Shown in pieces: positions 22,062 through 33,338 of a stretch of DNA of 64,000 bases. The first letter of the stretch is position 1; every line of letters begins with the position of its first letter. The notes below the pieces were generated by a model. That model ran no database searches, was not told the origin of the DNA, and saw only the letters and a list, made by a program, of their open reading frames with translations. The position numbers and the translations under genes are program-made. The DNA comes from Nepenthes gracilis (Eukaryota; Streptophyta; Magnoliopsida; Caryophyllales; Nepenthaceae), in assembly GCA_033239525.1 (NCBI GenBank), contig BSYO01000004.1, positions 4,441,701 through 4,505,700 on the forward strand, read 5' to 3'.

Positions 22062-22411
22062 GATTGCATTAATCTCCTCTGACCCCCTACCTATCTAAAA
22101 GAAAGAATGCAGTGCCTATCATAGAGGCTTCCTAACAAAAATTAAAAGAAAGAAATCAAGATGGCCCCTTATTTAAAAGAAAGAAATCAAGATGGCCCCT
22201 TATTTAAAAGAAAGATATCAATATGGTCTTCATCATTTATGCCTTTCTAGGCGCCTTTGTAGAGTGGTCCCTACCTCTCTTCCATCCTGGACAAATGATC
22301 CTTCAGATGAAAGGAGATTTGGAAGCCTTATGAGCTTAATCAATTGATTGCATTAATCTCCTCCGAACCCCTACCCATTTAAAAGAAAGAATGCGGTACC
22401 TATCATAGAGG
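22062..22411. repeat. 284-bp tandem duplication, second copy split by a copia
   Basis: GATTGCATTAATCTCCTC occurs at 22062 and again at 22346, and ATAGAGG at 22121 and 22405, both 284 bases apart. The second unit runs 22346-22411 and resumes after the copia at 27731 (AGAGGCTCCTTAACTAAAATT), continuing to about 27926. Inside the first unit a 31-bp sub-repeat (AAGAAATCAAGATGGCCCC) occurs twice plus a worn third copy. Confidence 0.8.
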
Positions 22412-22725
22412 TGTAGACGGCCCTGTTTTCCGCCATTTCATCCAATTTACATCCAAATGATTACACCCGTCCTTCATTCATTTTAAAGTGGCCCATGTTA
22501 ATACAAACTCCATTCGGCCCACAAATTAGCATCATCCATTTTGTAAATCAAAGAAAGAAATGGAATTGCCTATAAATGAAGTAACTGCTTTATCCCTACA
22601 TCTCATTCTCACATATACACCATCTAGAAGTTTCTCAAAACGTCCAAAATCGATCCGCAAAAACAGCTGAGGCAAACGCCGGAGGTGGATCATTTTCTTC
22701 GATTTTGCCACATTATATGCTTACA
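22412..22725 (+). repeat. 5' LTR of the copia (interleaved)
   Basis: TG...CA bounded, 314 bp. It shares with the 3' LTR the words CCATGTTAAT, TGGAATTGC, ACATATACACCATCTA and CATTATATGCTTACA. The stretches between these words are instead matches, in order, to 19714-19880. Confidence 0.8.
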
Positions 22726-23293
22726 TTTGGCGAGGGAGGGCGGCTCTACCTTGCCATTCTGCCATTTTTTTGTTTTTGCCCGAATTTTAAAATTTTTAAA
22801 TTTTTTGTTTTCGTTATGATTCAAGAAAATGAGCACCTAAAATCATTGAAAAATTCAATTTCTGACATTTTCATGTATTTTTCATCCATTTTGGTGTTAA
22901 AAAAGGCGTTGTTTTAAAAGGTCAAATTGGCGTTGTCGGGAAAGATTTTACGGAATTAACTTTCTATAGTATTCTAAATGAAGAAACGAAAGAGGCCACA
23001 ATCAAAAAGGAAAATGTTAAAAAAAAAAATTAAACAGTTTTGGACTTAAGTCGTTTTCGTTCATGGCCCAAATCCCGCGTTTGCCTTCTGCTGGCCTTCC
23101 CGCGTATGTCCCTGGGCCGTTGGCGTGGCGGCCCGCTTGCATGCACAGGCCCACGCACGCGCTCGGCCCGTTCTGCCTGGGCCCATGTGCAAAAATCAGC
23201 TTTCATTATGCGCGACAGGCGGTCTCGAACCCGATACTTGCATAATGCATATTGATCTATTAGGCATTTTAGTTGCCTAAATACGTTATTCGT

Positions 23294-23316
23294 GTATATA
23301 TATACACATACACGTG

Positions 23317-23345
<29 letters not shown>
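23294..23345. repeat. TA dinucleotide repeat
   Basis: GTATATATATACACATACACGTG followed by about 14 TA repeats. Confidence 0.85.
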
Positions 23346-23349
<4 letters not shown>

Positions 23350-24959
23350 TTATTATATATAAAGATTAAAATATAATATTCATAATATAATTATATATAT
23401 GTATATATAATGTCTAGTGATTAATATAATTTAATTAATTAAAAATTGGCCATAACATTCTTAATTAATAAAATTATATTTTATTATCACGTATGGTATA
23501 AAAACATTAATTGTGGCTAATTATTTTTTAATATAATAAAATTTATCCCATAAAAAATTTTATTATATTAAATTAATTAATCATGATAAAATGTCAAATT
23601 ATTTTTTTAATTTATCCACAAGGATTAAGAATTGAAATATAATTTGATAGTTTTTTCATAAAAAATGGACATGAATCTACTTGAATTAAAAATTTAGCCC
23701 ACAGGTAATTTTTATGTCAATTGATTTATGATGTATGATTTACATTGGTAAAATATAATTCAGTATTTTGTTAGCTTTATTTATTGGTTGTTAAGTATGT
23801 ATTTAATTTTTATGTAACTATTCAATAATCTTTCCGAATAAGATATAAAATCTAAAATAAAAATTATAAGGTTAAAATTTATCAGTTATTACATTGACGA
23901 ACCATATTCTTCACTGCTATTTATGAACGATATCTGCCAATTTGATATTCATAAAGATTAAAATTGGTTCTACAACAAGATAATAAATGCATTTATGGTA
24001 TCAATGAGCAAGAAAAACGGTGACTAATAATGAAAATCTCGAGCTTGGAAACTTACTTAATATAGCAACTCAATTAAAAAACAGAGAAATGTTTAAATTA
24101 AGCATTATAAACACGCTTTCACCATAAGCCTTTAAAAGTACAACAACCTAAAGGCATCAAGATCATAATCATGTATGTTCAAGAGGAAGGCATGAACAAA
24201 GTGAAAGTGTTTATATGTTCAAAGAATGAAAGTTTAAGACACAAGCTAAAAAAAATGAGAAAGGTAAAATACCTCATTTCAGGATATCAAGAAGGAGTCC
24301 ACAACATTTCTATAAAAAAGGATGGATCGTATCAAATATCTTGCTGAAAAGAAAGCCATTCTCGATGAATCTAATTGCCTGGATTGATTCTGTTCTACAA
24401 TCTATATTTCAAATTTCACCAGGCTTGTAAAACCTAAGAAAGTTAATGGCAAGAAAACAAAGCATCTTCTCCGAAAATAAGATTTGTTCACATGTGAAGG
24501 CCATTGGAATATGTTGAGTAGTGGTTTTATTTTGACTTTAGAAAAGACCTTTATATTCTAAATTTCTCCGTAAATTTGATCAAGACTTTTTCGAATAGAT
24601 TTTTAATCTTCTTCTTTATATGAGAATAATACATTTTATGGTCTTTATCTTAAATTTATAAAATAATACCTTTATGCACGATACTTTTTGCGATGTGTTA
24701 TAAATGAATATTCCTTTGTCAGGTATAGAGATTAGCTCATACCTTTTGAAAGAATCAAAAGTGAAATAATTTAGTACTAAATTTTATATTGCTTCATTTA
24801 ACAAGACTAAAAAAAACAAGAAGAGTTTAGAATATTAGAAATCATACATACCGATATTTGTAGTTCCTAACCAAATCGACTCATCATAGCCTAAAATATT
24901 TTATCACCTTTATATGACTTTTCACGATATATGTATCTCTACTTGCTTCATAATAAGAA

Positions 24960-26780
24960 TGAAATCTTAGATACTTTTAAATTATTTAAAGTAGAAGTAG
25001 AGAAACAATGTGAAAAATAAATCAAGATTATGAAATCAAATAGAGGTGGAGAATATTATGGATGATATACTTGAGATGGACAAATACCTGGTCTATTTGC
25101 AAGGTTTATTCAAGAATGTGGGATTATTGTCCAATATACTATACCTGGTTCTCCGGACCAAAATAGTATAGTAGAAAGAAGAAATCGAACATTATTGGAC
25201 ATGGTGAGGAGTATGCTTAGCAACTCCGAACTTTTAAAATTCTTGTGGAGTGAAGCTCCTAAAACGGCAATATATATATTAAATCGGGTCCTAACAAAAG
25301 TAAGATGTTCCAAAAATTTATTTTAAGTTATAGAAAGGTTGGAAACCGAGTTTACAACATATACGCGTATGGAAATGCCCATCAAAAGTAAGAGTTTATA
25401 ATCCACATGAGAAGAAATTGGATTCAAAGACTATTAGTAGGCATTTCATTGAATATACCGAACGGTCCAAAGGATACAGATTTTACTGTCCATCTCACAG
25501 TATTAAGATTATGGAATCAAGAAATGTAAAATTTCTTAGGAATGACTTAATAAGTAGGAGAAAGTGATCTAAAAATATAATTTCTGATATTGATCATTTG
25601 ATTTCTCAATCTTTCACTTCAAATGATTTTTGATTCACACAATATACCCCTCAAGATGAAATTGGTGTTGAACAACCAATCAATGTCATTCCATAAAATG
25701 CTAAACCTATTATTGACCATTAGATTTATTAGTTGTACAATATTCCTATATGAGAATGATGATACAATATTTTAGGTCTTCTAGAATGAGAAAGTCAAGA
25801 ATCCATGATTTATTATTAGGAGTCAAATTTATTAGAGTCGAAAATGATCCTCAAACGCTTTTAAAATGAGTTGTAATGAATCACAATTATGGTACAATGT
25901 CATGAAAGAAGAGATGAATTCCATGAGTTACAATGGAGTTTAGGATCTTATTGAGTTACCTAAATGGGTGAAAGCCATTGGGTGTAAATGGGTCTTTAAG
26001 ATAAATAAAGATTCATTAAGCAATATTGAAAGATAAAATCATTATGTAAGGGATATACTCAAAGGAAAGGGATTGATTACACGGAGACTTTTTCTCCTGT
26101 ATCTAAAAATGATTCTCTTCGCATAATTTTGGCATTGGTTGCTCATTTTGATATGGAATTATAATAAATTGATGTGAAAATAGTATTTTTAAATGGTGAA
26201 GAGAAGAGGTTTCATGAAACAACCATTCGCTCTAGTGATGGTGAGCAATTAGAATGGAGGTCCATATATAGATCAAACAAGCCTTCCGTCAATAGTATTT
26301 AAAATTTAATAAAATTATCTCTTTATTTAGTTTTGAGAATATTTTGGATCAATGTATATATGAGTAATATTAGTTTCCTTATTTTGTATATAGACGTACA
26401 TCCAATGATAAAGGGGTATGAGGTGAAATAATTTTTGATAAATTTAAAATGAAAGATAAAATGTCATTAGTATCAAATACATCGAGACAAATCATGTGTT
26501 CTTTTGTCTCAAGAGACCTATATTAATAAAGTTTTACAGTAGATCGGATGAAAGATTATTCACTTTAAAGCACCCATTGTGAAGAAGGATAGATTCAATG
26601 AGTCAATGCTCAAAAATGATTTAATAGCTTTAGAAGTTTGATATATGCTTAGGTATGTACAAGACATGACATAACATTTGTAGTTGGAATGTTGAAAAGA
26701 TTTCAAAATAATCTAGGTATGGAACACTAAAAAGCTGCTAAAAAAGTGATAAGGTATCTTCAAAATACCAAAGACTACAC
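24960..26780 (+). mobile_element. Copia integrase and reverse transcriptase, broken
   Basis: With stops and slips the plus strand reads FKVEVEKQ, RGGEYYG, FIQECGIIVQYTIPGSPDQN, SIVERRNRTLLDMVRSML, FLWSEAPKTAIYILNRV, RVYNPHEKKLDSKTISR-like, YTERSKGYRFYCPSHS, FSPVSKNDSLRIILALVAHF, DVKIVFLNGE, DIT-VVGMLKRFQNN and TKDYT. These are integrase (the NG of the QNG motif is NS) and RT through to the RNase H entrance. Parts of RT are missing between about 26210 and 26380. This is the cleanest part of the element. Confidence 0.85.
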
Positions 26781-27430
26781 GCCATATGACCAACGATTCG
26801 GGACTCCGCCAATGGGGATAATTATTAGAAATCAACTCCTCTTAACGAGTACGGGCTTCGAGGGGAAGGCTAAAGATTGTGTATAGATGAGAAATTTTAT
26901 TGCCTAGGATTAAAGTGGTTGATTCCATCTCAAGACCATTAAAGATATACGATTGGAATTCCCTGACTAAAAATAATAAAAATCTCTAAAATAAACAAAT
27001 CGACATTCATTTTTCCATAAAGGAGACTAAAGAAAAGAAAAATTACTATTGAGCATGTCATCTCTTCATGATCCATTCCTTTTGGCACCACATTGAGATT
27101 GATCTTATAACAATAATGGGATTAAAATTTTGTAATTTTTATTGTATGGACAATGATATTAATGAAATTTCTATTTATCTCTGACCCCCTACACATTGGT
27201 TGATTTGAGAATGTCATTAATTGTTAGACAAATAATAAATATAAGGTTTATTCATAAAGTAACATTACTAAATATGGATATTTGTTAAAAAATATAATAT
27301 ATTGTAATACATAGAAGATATTACTCATTATTAGATGACATATCGCCATAATTCGTATATTTATTTCTTAAGGTTGAGAATTGATGGGTTTGGTTATCAC
27401 ATCAAATAAAATATGGACCAAGTGGGAGAA

Positions 27431-27730
27431 TGTAGACACTTTTATATCGTTTTCTAGGCGCCCATCTTCCTAGAGTGGTCCTTCTGCCCTTCATTCTTCC
27501 ATCCTAAAGTGACATGTTAATGCTATAACCTCCAGATGAAGGGATCAATCTCCTTCCGCTTTTTGCTCATCCATTTGGTAAATGAGCTTAATTGAATTGA
27601 TGGAATTGCTATAAATTAAGTAATCCGCTTTGTCCCTAATCCCATTCTTACATATACACCATCTAAATGAAAATCAAATCCAAGCAAAAATAGAGTACCA
27701 TGGTTGATTTTGTCATATTATATGCTTACA
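27431..27730 (+). repeat. 3' LTR of the copia (interleaved)
   Basis: TGTAGAC...ATTATATGCTTACA, 300 bp, preceded by AAGTGGGAGAA. Between words shared with the 5' LTR it carries TTTCTAGGCGCC, TAGAGTGGTCC, TTCCATCCT, CAGATGAA and GAGCTTAAT, in the same order as 22244-22340. Confidence 0.8.
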
Positions 27731-30700
27731 AGAGGCTCCTTAACTAAAATTAAAAAAAGGGAATCAAGATGGCCCCCTATTTTAAAAAAAAGATATCAAG
27801 ATGGTATTTATCATTTATGCCTTTCTAGGTGCCTTTGTAGAGTGGTCCCTACCCCTCTTCCATCCTGGACAAATGATCCTCCAAATGAATGGAGATTTGG
27901 AAGCCTTATGAGCTTAATCAATGGTTAATGTTAAAAGCACTGGATGAAAAAAATGAAAATGGATTTACCTATTTTATAAACAGTGGATAGATTTAAAATG
28001 ATGTGTTTGAGGCAATAAACTCAAACAGCTATTGTGCAAATTTGGTGCAGAAAATCTCTGCTAAGGAGTCTATCAAACATACTAATTGAATGATACAACA
28101 ACCTTGACATATCGACTCAATGGCTTTAACTTTGCTGAGAAGGAATGAGAACAACATTGGGTTAGCAAGTAGGCCTTAGTCTAATTGTAGATCTATGAAG
28201 CTCAATTCTAGCACCAAGGTTGGGGGATGGTGTTAGTTCTAACAAAAAATTATAACTAATGTAAGTCTATCGGCCAAACCAATTAACACAAAAGAATGCC
28301 CAAAAACTAATGAGATCGGTTAAACATGAAAATGTACAAAAAAAATAGAGTACCAATAAACATTTTAGATAAAGGCCCAATTGGTCAAAACCCATAATGA
28401 GTCCTCACAATTAGAGACCAATTGAACTTTGGGCTTTGAAATATCAGACAGCCTGCTAAATTATTAGACAATTAATAGTGACTATGCTTTAACAAAGTTA
28501 ATGTGCATGAATACGTTTAGCTTTCCTCCACGTGGGATGGTTGTTGACTAAAGCAGTAGGCAACCAACCCTATTATAGGAAGCGCAACAAATGCTTATAT
28601 AATTATAAATATTAAACACCTTACTACGAAAAGAGGATCGGATGCTCAATATATGAGAGAGGAGAATTACCAAAAGACTTGGCCTTTGGATATCATAATC
28701 TCTAATAGATTAATTCAACACAAAATGTTTAGTCTCGTGACTTCTAGTCTTTATAGGAAAAGAGATTTGGAACTTGTCTTTCAAACATCTCCTCATTCTC
28801 ATAAAATATATAGTCTAGTCCTCTACACAAATCACTATCTTTTCTCTTTCCCACTCCCTCCCACTTCCAACTATGATTATTGAGTTAGTAATAATAACTT
28901 TAGTATTTGAGAATAATTTAGATGGTGAATATCAATTTTTTTTATTAAAACTCTTATTATAATTTATAGTATATAAGATTTGAGTTAAAAAATTTATGAG
29001 CTCAATTCAAAATCTTTCAAATCGAATCTATATTCTTATTTACATATTATCTTATATTATAAACCAAACATGTCCCCATTGTTTGAAATAATAGATGATA
29101 ACTCTAATTGCCTCAAGGTCTTTTGACTCCTTTAATAAGCGGTTCAATTTTTAAACCCATTAGTTTTAAATAACCAGGCAATTCCAAAAAAATTGGCCAA
29201 ATATTGATGATTTAAAATATGCTAATAATTAATGTTAATTATTTATTTTCTAAAAAATAATTTTAACAAAACTAATAACAAAAAAATACAGTGCATATTA
29301 GAAATATAAACACTTAATTTCATAATTTTTAAAATTAAATTAAATATAAATTAAAATACATGTATATATTTCCCATTATTAATAAATAAATTATCAAATA
29401 TCACATGCTATAATTGAAATATTTATTCAATAGACCATTAATTATTATGATGTCCATTATGTCAAGTTTAAAGTATATTAAATGATTATTTATTATCTCA
29501 ATGAATTAATACTAAACATTTAAAAATATAATGTTGGCTTTTAACTCGAACAAATGACTTTTGTTTCATTGATAAGATATACACTTAGATTATTTGTTAA
29601 ATATACTAAATAAAGCTAATAAACAAATAATGTGAAAAGTCGCTGGCCTATTGGTAACTAATAGGACCAAGGCGGTATTAACGAGATCGGTATAATGATA
29701 ATTGAATTTATATCACTGCATAAGTAGGACTAAAAAATTTAATACTGATACAATAAAGTATCGATTTTAGGCAATACTTATTCTTTAAAACCATTGAAGA
29801 TGGTAGTATCACAAACAAAAATATAATTTTTTTTTCAGAATTTTATTAAAAATACAAACAAATTATGAAAAATATTAAATATATTATAGATTATGAATGG
29901 TTTAATTTCAATTCTTTAAAAAAAATTCTACAATTCCACTATAAATCTGTAACTTTACGAGTAAAATTTTCTATAATTAAATTTGATTAGGATTTACATT
30001 AGAAATGACTTAGGATTTGGATTAGTTCGAAATTTATAAGGTTAGAGTTCACTAGCATCAATTTTCAGTAAAAATAATGAATATTGAATAGTAAAGATAG
30101 TAAAGAGAGGGTGGAAGGTTGGAGGAGAACAGCTGTATTAAAATTATTTAAGTAGGTTGATAATTTTTAAAATTGTTAAAAATACGATGACAAAATCCTT
30201 TTTTTTTTGGTTTTATCTTTAAAAAAATAAAATGATATTTTCATAAAAAAATTATCTTGTACACAAAGGCATTATTGAATATTTTTCATAAAAATGAAAA
30301 ATTAAGTAGATTTTAACTTAACTAGGATCATACCGATTTATTTTATTTATTGTTGAATATTTTATTCTCAGTGGTGGAATATTCAATTTGAGAATTACCC
30401 ATAACATCTATAACATAAATGTACAAAATAAAAAATATAGTGAAATTATTTATTAAAAAATATTAGTGCAATTTATATTTATAAATGAAATAAGATAACT
30501 TCACATAGCCTTCTAACTTATAATATTTGACTAACCAAGTGAGTTCAATAATCACAAGCTATAAAATGAGCAATAAACTAAAATTACTGCAAAAGGGCCA
30601 CTATGGATACCTTTTAACAGAGGAAGGGGTAAAAAAGTAGATTGAATTATTATCCTAATTTAAGTTATTTATTTTAAAATAGATCGCCATGATATAGCTA

Positions 30701-33030
30701 TTAAAAATAAAAAAATTAATTATTAAATTATAATCATCTATTCAAAAATAAATTGTCAATATCTAAAGAATAATATTATCAATCTCTTTAAAAGACAGAA
30801 ACCTCTCATCCCTCCTTTTAACTCCCACCATTGTAACTACTAGTCCATGGGTAATACACCCACATATTTAATAGTAGTCACTAGTATAATTGTGAAATCT
30901 AAGCCTCTCCCTTAGCACAGTCAGTATTCTTTTCTATTTTTATATATATTCATGAGACTAAGTTACACATATAAGTGACTTAAAATTTACAAAAACAAAA
31001 TTCAACTTGTTTTTTAATATTTAACAATGAGAGAGAACCCAATACATGGGTAAATTTCTAACTAAACATGCCCTAAAACTAGAAACAATCTCACATTATT
31101 TGTATCCAAACAATAACTAGTAATATGGCTCAGTGTTGAGAGATTGGCAGTTGTAGGACATCTGTCTTGGTCATTCCATCCTAGCATTTGCAATTGATGT
31201 TGTTGACCCCATCAAGGAACTGCTACTTGGCACTTTGTTTAAAATTATCACTAATTACTTCTTCCGCTGTCTTAGATAATTTTGTGAACTACTTCAATTA
31301 AATATCAATATATGTAACTATGTCACCCGCTCTACGTGCTTTGAGTACCTACATGAACTTATTGAGTAAATCGTAATGTGGTGAATTCCCTAGAGCCGAG
31401 CTAATCGGACCTAACCTTCTTTTGACCATTCCCCCATATTTAAAACCCTCACGAGCAACATAATATAAGGCTAAAAAATACGAATTAAATATTATCTAGA
31501 TGTTAGTAAGTTATGATCAATATAATAATAATGATTGTTATAGTCAATTACAAATAAAATTAATAATTTTTATTTTATTTATATACTGTTGTTAAAAAAC
31601 ATATATCTCATCTCTACCAATGGATTAAAAAAAAAAAAATACTTGGTTTTGTTAGTATATGTTGAAGGATAATTGTTTTTGATCTCTCAATGCCCCTTGC
31701 AATGCTCCTTGGAGCCTTTGCAAGATCCTAAGCCTTCGGGAGAACATTAGGCTGTTTGTCTACTTTGTTATTGACAATGATGGCTCGGCTAAGTTTTAGA
31801 CTAATTTATGGCACCCATTGAGGATTAGAATGAGCAATTTTATGATTTATTTTTTTTCCTAGCTAGTGCTCTCATAGAGTATTGCACCATATCCTATATT
31901 ATTGAAGAGAATATTTGACTTTAGATAGACCAATATTCTTCTAATACTCAAATTATTATGCTTTATGTAATTATTTATGAATCCAATATGCTTATTAAGG
32001 ATAATGTTGCTTGGTTTATGGGCATTAGTGGAGCTCCACTTTTAGCTCGGTGTTTGAACTTTCTAACAAAAGAAGCTGAATGTCTGTTGTGCAAGCTTGG
32101 TTTGGGAGCCTCCAAGGCCCCCTTGTGGTTTTTTCATCACTTGGGTGACAATCTATGAGCGTCTAAATATAAGAGACCGTATTTCTTACTTTGTAGCTTG
32201 TGGGTTGGAATGTTCTTTATGTTGGGTGGGGGTGAAGCACCTCTTTTTTCAATATTGATTCTCTTTGATTCTTGGGAATGTGGTTTGGTTTAGGGGTGGC
32301 TGCTCCTAGGCTTTTGATGAGTGGTCTTGATGGATTTGATGGGCTAACATAAAGTGAAAATACTATAATCTAATATTTTTAATTTATTTTATACTATGAA
32401 AGAGAAATTCTATTAACTTTAAGAATAAATTAATTAGTAATTTAAAATTGGTGACAAATTTGATACTAAAATATGCTCGAGATAAAATCAATCTGGTGAC
32501 TCTCCCTCTAACTAATCAGTTTTGAGTTATTGTTGGGAGGTAGGGTCTAAAATTATCTCTTAACGGATCCATTTGTATTAATACTTTTGTTTGTTTTAAA
32601 TAGGGGTATATTTGTCTCTTTATTGGGAGTGCTTTTAGATTAATTTATTTTTTATAATTATTTATTTGTTTCATTTATAATTTTATGGTGGTATGTATTT
32701 TGTGAGAAGATGCGATTAGAAATTTAATTCATATATTTTTTTTGACAACTATCTGGATTAGATATTTCTACCTTGTATAATATTTTATCTGATACATTTT
32801 AATTATTATTATTATTATTGAGTATCGGAAAGGAGGAAGAATTGCTACTCTTCAACTTCGAAGTTTAGCGAACAACCGAGGAGCATCTCGTAACAAATTC
32901 CATTAAGAACTTTCTGACCAGCTGGCAATCTGTCGACGATTCGTTTCCCCAATATATACGCCTTCAGCCCACCCCTGGCCCGCCATGAAACTAGCTTTTT
33001 CCCTCCCTTCTCTGTATAGGCTCTAGTACG
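27731..33030. other. AT-rich intergenic DNA before UPL3
   Basis: 27731-27926 completes the interrupted 284-bp unit. The remainder is strongly AT-rich and contains no gene I can support. A short frame at 31958-32158 has no family I recognise. This region separates the transposon block from the UPL3 leader. Confidence 0.5.
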
Positions 33031-33038
33031 AGTACAAG

Positions 33039-33047
33039 TTAGGGTTT
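33039..33047 (-). promoter_or_regulatory. Telo-box-like element in the UPL3 upstream region
   Basis: TTAGGGTTT, the complement of AAACCCTAA, lies about 290 bases before the UPL3 start codon. Telo-boxes are common near plant transcription starts. The function here is inferred from sequence only. Confidence 0.35.
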
Positions 33048-33273
33048 CTGATTTAACTTCGTTTTTACGTCTCCTTATTTGACAAAGATACGCTCGCTGA
33101 GCGATCGACTCTGGTTTACTAATTCGATTTGGAATTGAACTTGGGAAGAAAGAATAGAGATAGATTCCGCGACCCATTCTGGGGTTTTTAAGTGGAGAAT
33201 CTGAGTTTGCTAGTTTTTAGGTCAATTGAGCTGTTTCGATTGTAAAATTTGATATTCTAGGGTTTTGTGAACG

Positions 33274-33300
33274 ATGATACAAGGATCGGCGAACGATTGA
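33274..33300 (+). promoter_or_regulatory. Short upstream ORF in the UPL3 leader
   Basis: ATG at 33274 opens an eight-codon frame (MIQGSAND, then TGA at 33298-33300). It ends 38 bases before the UPL3 ATG at 33339. If transcription starts upstream of it, it could damp translation of UPL3. The transcription start is not known from sequence. Confidence 0.4.
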
Positions 33301-33338
33301 TCGAGCCGATTAAAATCACTGGGTGTTTGGGGTTTTGT

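Larger units (their letters stand above)
22412..27730 (+). mobile_element. Ty1/copia element with AGAGG target duplication; mosaic sequence
   Basis: LTR ends TGTAGAC...TTATATGCTTACA occur at 22412-22725 and 27431-27730, flanked by perfect AGAGG repeats (22407-22411, 27731-27735). A copia polypurine tract (AAGTGGGAGAA) directly precedes the 3' LTR. Integrase and RT fragments occupy about 24960-26780 on the plus strand. At 5.3 kb the length is normal. The LTRs and the 5' and 3' internal parts, however, are interleaved at short range with words copied in order from 19.7-22.3 kb (see findings), so parts of this sequence should not be trusted as a natural copia. Confidence 0.82.

Noticed and set aside
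22412..27730. Interleaved block as a new kind of mobile element or recombination system
   Set aside because: Tempting, but no mechanism gives such short, ordered alternation of two sequences; a consensus artefact explains it more simply. Reported as a finding, not as a system.
31958..32158. Possible exon of an unknown gene
   Set aside because: Short, no recognisable family, no convincing splice context, in AT-rich intergenic DNA.
32845..33177. 110-codon minus-strand open frame before UPL3
   Set aside because: Overlaps the UPL3 promoter and leader, matches no family I know, and opposes the real gene.
33267..33338. In-frame N-terminal extension of UPL3
   Set aside because: It begins with GTG, not ATG. 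The family start METRSRKRAE is at 33339, and a stop-terminated uORF lies in another frame here.
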